DNA of 13,321 bases, taken from the NCBI GenBank assembly GCA_049598145.1, contig JBMYNJ010000040.1, positions 1 through 13,321 of the forward strand, written 5' to 3'. The translations under genes and the position numbers were made by a program. The stretch comes from WTJH01 sp049598145 (lineage in GTDB: Bacteria; Bacteroidota; Bacteroidia; Flavobacteriales; Flavobacteriaceae). The notes under the pieces were generated by a model. The model had not been told where the DNA came from and did not search any database. It worked only from the letters and a program-made list of their open reading frames with translations. Shown here piece by piece: positions 7,867 to 13,321 of the stretch; position 1 is the first letter of the stretch, and the number at the start of each line of letters is the position of its first letter.

Positions 7867-8383
7867 AGTAAGGTGAAATCATCAGATATACAATGACACC
7901 CGTGACGGCGATATACAACCAAATAGGGAAGGTTATTTTAGCAATCTTTTTATGATCATCAAATAATTTTGAAATCGCTCGGACATAGGTAACCAATACC
8001 ATCGGGATAATCCCGATCGACAACAACACATGAGTTACTAAGATGAAGTAGTAAACCGGTCGTTTCCAACCCTCACCGCCGTATGGGGTGGGATCCGAAG
8101 TCATATGATAGGCGACATACATCACTAAAAACATCAAGGACAAAGCAATTGAAGTTTTCATGAGTTGCTCATGCAAGAGCACATTATTGTTTTTGATAGC
8201 GTAGAGAGCAAAGACTAACAAAATAGCCGTTATCGCATTAATAGTAGCATAAATCGGGGGTAAAAATAAAAGTGGCTGTACATCGGGGATACGGATGGTG
8301 AATAACAAAGCTACCGCAACGGGAATAATCACAGAAACTGCAATAATTGCTGTACGATATTTTTGTGCGAGTGGTTTTCCCAT
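7859..8383 (-). CDS. DUF420 family membrane protein (CtaM/YozB-like oxidase assembly factor)
   Basis: 174 aa with five predicted TM segments (about 11-30, 42-63, 77-95, 111-134, 151-171). Four histidines sit in the family positions: H71 (L-L-H-E-Q-L-M-K), H93 (Y-V-A-Y-H), H118 (L-V-T-H-V-L-L-S) and H144 (D-D-H-K-K-I-A). This is the DUF420 pattern. The Staphylococcus aureus member, CtaM, is needed for activity of its aa3 quinol oxidase. I infer a similar role in heme-copper oxidase maturation, supported by its place between SCO and the small CxxC protein. ATG at 8381-8383 lies 12 bp after the SCO stop. The histidines near membrane faces suggest heme or copper ligation, but this is not shown by the sequence alone. 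Confidence 0.88.
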   Translation of the reverse strand: MGKPLAQKYRTAIIAVSVIIPVAVALLFTIRIPDVQPLLFLPPIYATINAITAILLVFALYAIKNNNVLLHEQLMKTSIALSLMFLVMYVAYHMTSDPTPYGGEGWKRPVYYFILVTHVLLSIGIIPMVLVTYVRAISKLFDDHKKIAKITFPIWLYIAVTGVIVYLMISPYYV

Positions 8384-8395
8384 AGCTATTTCAAT

Positions 8396-9094
8396 TTATT
8401 CCTTCAACAACAATTCTATATCTTCTATAAGAGCTTCAACCTCTGGTGCTCTTCCCGACTCGTTATCTAACCCAGAATAATAAACCATCGGATTACCATA
8501 GGAATCTAATCGGGATCTAAAATACCCTTTTTTATCGATCAATGCAAAGTATCCTTGATGTTCAAAGCCTCCAGCGACATTGGGGTTAATTCCAGCAAAA
8601 ATATTGAAACCCTGATTGGCGAGCGTATGAATGGTCTCCATGGGTCCGGTAAGAAAATGCCAGTTAGAACTTTGCACCTCATAGGTCTCTGAATATTTTT
8701 TTAACACATGAGGCTGGTCATAAATCGGATCGATTGAAAAAGAAGCAATTCCAAAATCGGGACTATTTCCATACGCTGTTTCTATGACCTTCATGTTTTT
8801 ATTCATTATTGGACAAATGCTGGGACAGCGCGTAAAGAAAAATTCTACTACCCAGACCTTACCCAAAAAATCGGTTTCGCCAATCCAAAGGGAATCCTGA
8901 TTCAGCATTAAAAACTCCGGAACTTTTTTGGCTTCCTTATTGATATTGAGGTAGGCCAATGGTTGTGGGGCCACCGATCGGCTACTATCAACAATCGCGT
9001 TGCGCTCTACACGACTAAAAATTTTGGGTAGAAATAAAAGTCCAAAAAGGAGAATAACTGCAACTAAACCCAGATATTTAACTAAAGTTTTCAT
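8396..9094 (-). CDS. SCO1/SenC/PrrC family copper chaperone
   Basis: 232 aa with an N-terminal membrane anchor (about 7-24) and a periplasmic thioredoxin-fold domain. The copper ligands are all present: C90 and C94 in F-F-F-T-R-C-P-S-I-C-P, and H179 in G-G-F-E-H-Q-G-Y-F-A-L-I-D. The S-F-S-I-D-P-I-Y-D and N-W-H-F-L-T-G segments are also standard for the family. SCO proteins deliver copper to, or reduce the cysteines of, the CuA site in oxidase subunit II. Subunit II itself is not in the window. The ATG at 9092-9094 is only 5 bp after the preceding gene's stop. That gene encodes a related-looking protein without the cysteines or histidine. Confidence 0.95.
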   Translation of the reverse strand: MKTLVKYLGLVAVILLFGLLFLPKIFSRVERNAIVDSSRSVAPQPLAYLNINKEAKKVPEFLMLNQDSLWIGETDFLGKVWVVEFFFTRCPSICPIMNKNMKVIETAYGNSPDFGIASFSIDPIYDQPHVLKKYSETYEVQSSNWHFLTGPMETIHTLANQGFNIFAGINPNVAGGFEHQGYFALIDKKGYFRSRLDSYGNPMVYYSGLDNESGRAPEVEALIEDIELLLKE

Positions 9095-9099
9095 CTCAA

Positions 9100-9762
9100 C
9101 TATTTGCTGCGATCGGCGTTGTATTTCTTTAATGCCAAACGATATTCTGCCAAAATTACCTTGACATCATCTACCATTTTCTTATGAATTTGCGCCACCG
9201 ATTGAGCATTCACTCCCCACAAAGTATCTATATCTTTATCATTAGTCCTTCCGCGTAGAGCTTTATTTTTATCAATAATAAAAACGTAAGGACTGCTGTA
9301 ATTGGAGTTTAATTGATAAGGAGTCTTTAAACTGTTAAATTGGTTTTCTAGCTGTTGAGGAGTTCCGTAGAGAAAATGCCACTTTTCAAGGTCTGTTCCC
9401 GCTCCGGTTTGCAATTGATATTTAAGACTATCCACCGCAGCTTGCTGCCCCTCCTCCACCAGGAACACAAATTGAAAATCCTGAAATTGATAAAAACGTT
9501 TGTAAATCTTTTCATTTAAATTCAACGCCTCGGCTTTTTTAAAGGCCAAATTATTCCCCCAAAAACCCAAAATAGTAATCTGATCTTTTAATTGAGGTGG
9601 ATCATCAACTGTAGAATTAAAATCTAATAATTCATTGACCTCAGACGTAAGTACCGGCAGCCGGGCAAAATTGTTTTTACCCGAGGCGAAAAACATATAC
9701 ACAAACAAGGGTAGGAAGAAAAGGGTTCCTAAAACAACAATTTTCTTCAACCCGGGCTTCAT
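9100..9762 (-). CDS. Cysteine-free SCO/thioredoxin-fold-like membrane-anchored protein of unknown function
   Basis: 220 aa with one N-terminal TM anchor (about 7-26) and a periplasmic domain. It tracks the neighbouring SCO protein in several places. K-D-Q-I-T-I-L-G-F-W-G-N-N (59-71) corresponds to G-K-V-W-V-V-E-F-F-F-T-R-C. K-W-H-F-L-Y-G-T (127-134) corresponds to N-W-H-F-L-T-G-P. P-Y-V-F-I-I-D-K-N-K (158-167) corresponds to G-Y-F-A-L-I-D-K-K-G. The protein has no cysteine at all, and the SCO histidine position reads as serine, so it cannot bind copper in the SCO way. Comparable proteins occur in Bacteroidota oxidase clusters as hypotheticals, from memory. The place between subunit IV and SCO suggests an assembly or structural role. 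The similarity was found by eye and needs a profile search. The frame is intact, so it is not a pseudogene. Confidence 0.8.
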   Translation of the reverse strand: MKPGLKKIVVLGTLFFLPLFVYMFFASGKNNFARLPVLTSEVNELLDFNSTVDDPPQLKDQITILGFWGNNLAFKKAEALNLNEKIYKRFYQFQDFQFVFLVEEGQQAAVDSLKYQLQTGAGTDLEKWHFLYGTPQQLENQFNSLKTPYQLNSNYSSPYVFIIDKNKALRGRTNDKDIDTLWGVNAQSVAQIHKKMVDDVKVILAEYRLALKKYNADRSK

Positions 9763-9790
9763 ACACTTATTACATTATGGTTGGTAGAAT

Positions 9791-10174
9791 CTAAAAATTC
9801 CAGCTGACAAAACCGTTTTTCATCACTTCAAAAATATAATCCGCTTCCACCAAAAGGATAAAAATTAGGTAAGGGATTAAAATCAATAGAGGAAGAACAA
9901 TAGAGCTTTTTAAACTGCTTCTTTCGTCTCGGATATGCATAAAGTCCCAAGCGATGTAGTAGGCCTTCACCAAGGTTAGGATGATGAAAATCCAATTGAG
10001 TAGTTTCATCCCTAAAAACATGGTCATTAAGGCTGCGGGTTTAAGAATCCCTAAAGCTACTTCTACAGTTGTAACAATTGAAAGGAAAATAAGGACTCCC
10101 CAGATTTTTTGTTGATTAGACTTAAACTTTAAAAGCCCTCTGAATATTGCGAGTTTGTGCGTTTCTGCTGCCAT
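9791..10174 (-). CDS. Cytochrome c oxidase subunit IV (caa3/bo3-type small subunit, COX4_pro-like)
   Basis: 127 aa from the ATG at 10172-10174 (M-A-A-E-T-H-K-L-A-I). A longer frame reaching 10234 is out of line with the family and would overlap the subunit III gene by 58 bp, so I reject it. Three TM helices are visible (about 24-44, 55-75 and 91-112) in the usual small-subunit layout, with A-Y-Y-I-A-W-D-F-M-H-I after TM2. This subunit stabilises heme-copper oxidases and has no cofactor. Only 2 bp separate it from the long subunit III gene, so translation is probably coupled. The family call rests on length, three-TM layout and context more than on strict motifs. Confidence 0.85.
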   Translation of the reverse strand: MAAETHKLAIFRGLLKFKSNQQKIWGVLIFLSIVTTVEVALGILKPAALMTMFLGMKLLNWIFIILTLVKAYYIAWDFMHIRDERSSLKSSIVLPLLILIPYLIFILLVEADYIFEVMKNGFVSWNF

Positions 10175-10176
10175 AA

Positions 10177-11157
10177 TTATACCAGATAAAAGAAGGTAAA
10201 TACAAAGACCCAAACCAGGTCTACAAAGTGCCAATAAAGACCTACTTTTTCAACCATTTCATAATGGCCGCGGCGTTGGTAAGTCCCAATGATCACATTG
10301 AAAAAGATAATGATATTAATCACCACCCCTGAAAAGACGTGAAATCCGTGGAATCCTGTAATGAAAAAGAAAAAGTCAGCAAAAAGACGATTCCCATATT
10401 CGTTATGAACCAAGTTGGCGCCTTCCACTACTTGAGTAGCACTCTGAATTTTCTCAAGAGCTAGTTCCCGGCTCAGAACCGTTTTTTGACCCTCAGCGGT
10501 CAATTCCTGAGTGCGTATCGTAAGGTTGTTTTGAGCGGCAAAACCTGTCTGAACTTCCGCAACAGTATAGGTGGGAAGAGTTCCTTCTTGCTCATACCAA
10601 ATACCATTATAAGATTGGTGGGTTTCGCGTGTTTGTTGCTGGGGGTTGGCCACTTGGGCTAGGGCTACACGTTTCCCGGTATCGGCATTAACGAATTGTA
10701 AAATCTGGCCTCCACGGGTTTCGAGTGCTCCATATTCGCCTTTGATAAAGTTTTTCCACTCCCAAGCCTGTGACCCTACAAAGATAGCTCCGCCAATGAT
10801 GGTCAACAACATATAAAAAGTTACTTTAGCTTTATTCATATGGTGACCCGCATCCACAGCAAGCACCATGGTAACCGAGGAGAAAATTAGAATAAAAGTC
10901 ATCAAAGCCACATAATACATAGGGGCATCTACCCCATGCAGAAAGGGAAAGTGTGTAAACACTTCATCTGCGATGGGCCATGTATTGATATTTTTGAATC
11001 GAGAAAAGCCATAAGCTACCAAAAATCCAGAAAAGGTTAAAGCATCTGAAACGATAAAAAACCACATCATTAGCTTCCCGTAGCTTGCATTAAGCGGCTG
11101 GTTACCACCGCCCCAAACTGAAGTTGGCTCTGCAGAATTTGCTGCTGTTACTTCCAT
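10177..11157 (-). CDS. Cytochrome c oxidase subunit III, long form with soluble insertion
   Basis: 326 aa. Membrane segments lie at about 29-50, 79-100, 112-132, 258-290 and 305-325. Subunit III marks are I-T-G-F-H-G-F-H-V-F-S-G (266-277) and G-L-Y-W-H-F-V-D-L-V-W-V-F (306-318). Between TM3 and the next helix is a hydrophilic insertion of about 115 residues (139-256; positions about 10390-10743), rich in Q, T, E and A. Short bacterial subunit III proteins do not have it. It includes repeated Q-rich and beta-like stretches (G-I-W-Y-E-Q-E-G-T-L-P-T-Y). ATG at 11155-11157. The gene follows a second, short subunit III gene after 42 bp. It is part of the terminal oxidase complex in the inner membrane. 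Confidence 0.92.
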   Translation of the reverse strand: MEVTAANSAEPTSVWGGGNQPLNASYGKLMMWFFIVSDALTFSGFLVAYGFSRFKNINTWPIADEVFTHFPFLHGVDAPMYYVALMTFILIFSSVTMVLAVDAGHHMNKAKVTFYMLLTIIGGAIFVGSQAWEWKNFIKGEYGALETRGGQILQFVNADTGKRVALAQVANPQQQTRETHQSYNGIWYEQEGTLPTYTVAEVQTGFAAQNNLTIRTQELTAEGQKTVLSRELALEKIQSATQVVEGANLVHNEYGNRLFADFFFFITGFHGFHVFSGVVINIIIFFNVIIGTYQRRGHYEMVEKVGLYWHFVDLVWVFVFTFFYLV

Positions 11158-11184
11158 AAATATTTAGTCAAATTTTTTCCACTT

Positions 11185-11192
11185 CAAATGTA
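11185..11192 (-). promoter_or_regulatory. Possible internal -7 element (TACATTTG) before the long subunit III gene
   Basis: The minus strand reads TACATTTG, a match to TAnnTTTG, in the 42-bp gap before the long subunit III gene and about 27 bp from its ATG. No TTG -33 element is visible at the right spacing, so this may be chance. It would allow partial uncoupling of the distal genes from ctaB. Confidence 0.22.
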
Positions 11193-11199
11193 TTACTTT

Positions 11200-11769
11200 T
11201 TAGCCGTAAAGCATGACGAAGGCATATAAATATACCCAGAGAAAATCTAAAAAGTGCCAGAACAAAACCGACAATTCCATCCCCAAATGACTTTCAGCTG
11301 TATATTTTCCCGTCTGTACCCGGTAAAAGGTGACCCCTAAGATTACGATTCCTGCACTCAAATGCAAGAGGTGTAACAAAACCAAAACGTAAAGATAAGA
11401 GGTCGTGATAGAACTTTGCGGCCCGGTAAAATAGTACCCGGAATCAATAATCTGTTGAAAACCCTGAAATTGAGTAAAAATAAAACTCAATGCTAGGACG
11501 AGAGTCGCCGAAATCAGGAGTTTAGCTTGCGCCTTGTTTTCCTTTCGAATCGCTGCTTGAGCCCGATGGAATAAAAGACTACTCAAGAGAATAATAGCAG
11601 TTGAAATACCAAAAATTCCGGGAACTTGAAAATCTTGCAGCCAATCGGCACGTGTGCTGCTCACAACATAGGCACTGGTGAGTCCTGCGAAGGTCATCGT
11701 CATACTAATCATGCCGACCCAGAGCATCATTTTTTTAGCTTTTTGCTGGGGTTGGTTAAATTTATTCAT
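11200..11769 (-). CDS. Cytochrome c oxidase subunit III, short form
   Basis: 189 aa with five TM segments (about 16-36, 50-68, 83-101, 122-147, 163-187), the size of a five-helix subunit III. Family marks are the V-L-L-H-L-L-H-L-S-A-G-I block (129-141, with H133 and H136), which matches the F-H-G-x-H block of subunit III, and W-H-F-L-D-F-L-W-V-Y-L-Y (171-182). The start overlaps the ctaB stop by 4 bp as ATGA (11766-11769), a typical coupling arrangement. With the long form just downstream, the operon carries two distinct subunit III proteins. Whether both enter one oxidase or serve different ones is open. Confidence 0.92.
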   Translation of the reverse strand: MNKFNQPQQKAKKMMLWVGMISMTMTFAGLTSAYVVSSTRADWLQDFQVPGIFGISTAIILLSSLLFHRAQAAIRKENKAQAKLLISATLVLALSFIFTQFQGFQQIIDSGYYFTGPQSSITTSYLYVLVLLHLLHLSAGIVILGVTFYRVQTGKYTAESHLGMELSVLFWHFLDFLWVYLYAFVMLYG

Positions 11770-12671
11770 CCGAATATTAATTTGTCTATCACATAAATCA
11801 ACTGTAAGCCTGTGATGTATAGAATACTCGAATACATCAATTTTCGTGCAGCTTCTACACTATTATCTCGCATCAATTGGAGAGCAAAATAAAGCATTAC
11901 TAGTCCTAAGAGTACTATGCAAATACCGCCATTAATGGATAGGTTTAAGTCTCCGGTATAGGGGGCCATAGGCAAAAGGGAAACTACGATGGTCCACAGG
12001 GTGTAGAGTACGATTAGGAATATGGTTTGACGGTTGGCTTTTCCGGTGGGCAACATTTTAAAACCCGCTTGATTATAGTCTTCTTCTAACATCCAGCCAA
12101 TAGCCCAAAAATGGGGGAATTGCCAAAAAAACTGGACCATAAATAAAACTCCGGGTTCAATGCCGAATTTTCCAGTAGCTGCCACCCATCCCAACATAAA
12201 TGGAATAGCGCCTGGAAAAGCCCCAACAAACACAGATAGAGAGCTTTTACGTTTTAAAGGGGTGTAAGCAGCAATATAAACCAAGAGGGATAGGAGTCCA
12301 AAAAATGCAGTTTTTATATTAATGGCATATAACACTAATGTTCCTAAAATAGCTAAAACCAGTCCTATCTGCAGACCCATTTTTTTAGACATTCGTCCAG
12401 AGGGGATTGGTCGATTGCGCGTGCGCTTCATTTGCGCATCCAGATCGGCTTCGATCACTTGATTCAAAGCGTTAGAGGCTCCTACCATCCCATAGCCTCC
12501 GATCCATAAGAGTAATAAAGTCGTGATTTCGTAGGCGTCTGCAGCAAGAAGATAACCTGCAAGGGAAGAAAACATAACACTGATAGCCAGTCGAAACTTC
12601 GTCAGTTCCAAAAAATCGGAAACTATCGTGTGATTGTTGGTTTTAGGAATATTGGTGGCTTGCGTCTTCAT
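11766..12671 (-). CDS. ctaB: Protoheme IX farnesyltransferase (heme O synthase)
   Basis: 301 aa, a multi-TM UbiA-superfamily prenyltransferase. The first Asp-rich motif is N70-Q-V-I-E74-A-D76-L-D78, followed by the family-specific M-K-R-T-R-N-R-P-I-P-S-G-R. The Y-T-P-L-K-R segment (136-141) and the second motif D198-Y-N-Q-A-G-F-K-M-L-P are also those of CtaB/CyoE. The enzyme adds a farnesyl group from farnesyl diphosphate to heme B, giving heme O in the inner membrane. Heme O is the precursor of heme A. Heme A synthase (CtaA) is not in this window. It is the first gene of the oxidase operon, with a good Bacteroidota-type promoter just upstream and the tonB terminator beyond that. Start ATG at 12669-12671. 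Confidence 0.97.
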   Translation of the reverse strand: MKTQATNIPKTNNHTIVSDFLELTKFRLAISVMFSSLAGYLLAADAYEITTLLLLWIGGYGMVGASNALNQVIEADLDAQMKRTRNRPIPSGRMSKKMGLQIGLVLAILGTLVLYAINIKTAFFGLLSLLVYIAAYTPLKRKSSLSVFVGAFPGAIPFMLGWVAATGKFGIEPGVLFMVQFFWQFPHFWAIGWMLEEDYNQAGFKMLPTGKANRQTIFLIVLYTLWTIVVSLLPMAPYTGDLNLSINGGICIVLLGLVMLYFALQLMRDNSVEAARKLMYSSILYITGLQLIYVIDKLIFG

Positions 12672-12687
12672 AGATCTTTCTCCGCTA

Positions 12688-12718
12688 CAAAGATAGGTGC
12701 TGTCCCCTGTTTATACAA
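12688..12718 (-). promoter_or_regulatory. Bacteroidota-type promoter of the ctaB oxidase operon
   Basis: On the minus strand a TTG (12716-12718) is followed after 20 bp by TATCTTTG (12688-12695), a full match to the -7 consensus TAnnTTTG with a -33 TTG at normal spacing. The -7 box ends 16 bp before the ctaB ATG, which implies a very short leader. It lies just after the tonB terminator, so the oxidase operon is transcribed on its own. Confidence 0.65.
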
Positions 12719-12730
12719 TGGACTTAAACG

Positions 12731-12757
12731 AAAAAATCCCGAGAGGTCTCGGGATTT
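12731..12757 (-). terminator. Intrinsic terminator downstream of tonB
   Basis: A perfect 11-bp inverted repeat (AAATCCCGAGA / TCTCGGGATTT, arms 12734-12744 and 12747-12757) is followed on the minus strand by a T run (12731-12736). The GC-rich core (CCCGAG) plus T tract is a standard Rho-independent terminator. It begins 7 bp after the tonB stop and lies before the ctaB promoter. The symmetric A/T flanks could also act on the plus strand, but no plus-strand gene needs it here. Confidence 0.9.
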
Positions 12758-12764
12758 AAACTGT

Positions 12765-13321
12765 TTATTTTAAACGGAAAGTAATCGGGATACTAAAGGG
12801 TACCCTTACCGGACGTCCGCGTTGTTTTCCGGGCGTCATTTTCGGTAATTTCCCAATGATCCGTGCTGCTTCTTTTTCTAAGTTTTTGTCTGGACCTCGC
12901 ATGCGTACTCCGGTGATGGAGCCGTCTTTATCGATGATAAAACTCACATATACACGTCCCTGAATACCCATCTCCTGAGCGATCTCCGGATAACGGAAGT
13001 TTTTACGGATATGTTTATTGATCTTGTCCTGGAAACAAGCCCGACGTTCTGATTTTTTTACACGCTCACAACCGGGATAGATCGGTACGTCTTCAATTAC
13101 GGCAAAAGGAACATCAAGGTCTTCTTCTACTTCTTCAATCTCTACATCTTCTACTTCAACAATTTCTTCTTGATCGGTCTCCGTAGATTCGATCACCGTT
13201 TCTTCCACTTCTTCCTCATCTTCCACAACCTCGATCACTTCGGGGGCTGGTGGAGGGGGTGGAGGTGGTGGGGGTGTTTTCAATTGTTCAGTAATCGGCA
13301 CTTCCTCATCGTCATCGTCTT
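12765..13321 (-). CDS. tonB: Energy transducer TonB, C-terminal part (N-terminus beyond window edge)
   Basis: The frame is open to the right edge; the GTG at 13299-13301 is an internal valine, and the residues before it are D-D-D-D-E-E. The visible part has a run of nine prolines (13248-13274), then about 40 residues made mostly of E, V, D, I and T (about 13113-13241). The V-P-I-Y-P-G-C-E segment and a second cysteine eleven residues later follow. The TonB C-terminal domain (about 12765-12992) has Y-P-E-I-A-Q-E-M-G-I-Q-G-R-V-Y-V-S-F-I-I-D and ends I-P-I-T-F-R-L-K. TonB passes proton-motive energy from ExbBD to outer membrane TonB-dependent receptors. The missing N-terminus should hold the single TM anchor. 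The acidic linker and YPGCE are typical of flavobacterial TonB rather than enteric TonB with its K/P/E linker. The gene ends at the terminator just downstream. Confidence 0.93.
   Translation of the reverse strand, partial: DDDDEEVPITEQLKTPPPPPPPPPAPEVIEVVEDEEEVEETVIESTETDQEEIVEVEDVEIEEVEEDLDVPFAVIEDVPIYPGCERVKKSERRACFQDKINKHIRKNFRYPEIAQEMGIQGRVYVSFIIDKDGSITGVRMRGPDKNLEKEAARIIGKLPKMTPGKQRGRPVRVPFSIPITFRLK

Noticed and set aside
10175..10234. A 20-codon N-terminal extension of the subunit IV protein.
   Set aside because: It overlaps the end of the long subunit III gene and begins at a non-ATG codon, while the ATG at 10172-10174 gives the expected family length.
13113..13241. Glu/Val codon-rich tract in tonB as a DNA tandem repeat or microsatellite.
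   Set aside because: Codons vary and the composition follows protein-level low complexity in the TonB linker rather than an exact DNA repeat.

Overview
The window looks like a piece of a Bacteroidota chromosome, most likely a marine or environmental member of the Flavobacteriaceae. The grounds are a TonB with the Pro-rich/Glu-rich linker and YPGCE segment seen in flavobacteria, a cytochrome oxidase accessory cluster with two subunit III genes, DUF420 and SCO in the order common in that group, starts that mostly lack Shine-Dalgarno sequences, and promoter -7 boxes of the TAnnTTTG type. Assignments rest on motif reading only; no database search was run.

Layout. Positions 1-1094 (+) hold the C-terminal half of a DUF255/YyaL-type protein whose start lies outside the window. 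Everything else is on the minus strand. Read in the direction of transcription, the right edge starts with a truncated tonB (13321-12765) that ends at a strong intrinsic terminator. A compact oxidase-biogenesis operon follows (12671-7642): ctaB (heme O synthase), a short and a long cytochrome oxidase subunit III, a small subunit IV, a cysteine-free thioredoxin-fold-like protein, a canonical SCO copper chaperone, a DUF420 (CtaM-like) membrane protein and a 74-aa CxxC membrane protein. After an 80-bp gap comes a second operon (7561-1091): a MacB/LolD-type ATPase, two tandem FtsX/MacB-type permeases, a MacA-like periplasmic adaptor, a TolC-like outer membrane channel, and finally tsaB, which meets the DUF255 gene tail to tail with a 4-bp overlap.

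How the genes work together. The first operon supplies heme O, small oxidase subunits and copper-delivery or assembly factors for a caa3/aa3-type terminal oxidase. The catalytic subunits I and II and heme A synthase are not in this window. The second operon encodes a complete tripartite ABC efflux or export machine spanning both membranes, with the housekeeping tRNA t6A gene tsaB as its last cistron. Genes overlap by 4-11 bp or are separated by at most about 40 bp, so the DNA is almost entirely coding.

I see no mobile elements, CRISPR arrays, tRNAs or rRNAs, and no non-coding stretch longer than about 95 bp. This is mainly core, vertically inherited-looking genome. The most interesting items are the SCO-like protein without metal ligands next to a real SCO, the conserved-looking 74-aa CSMC protein, and the soluble insertion in the long subunit III.
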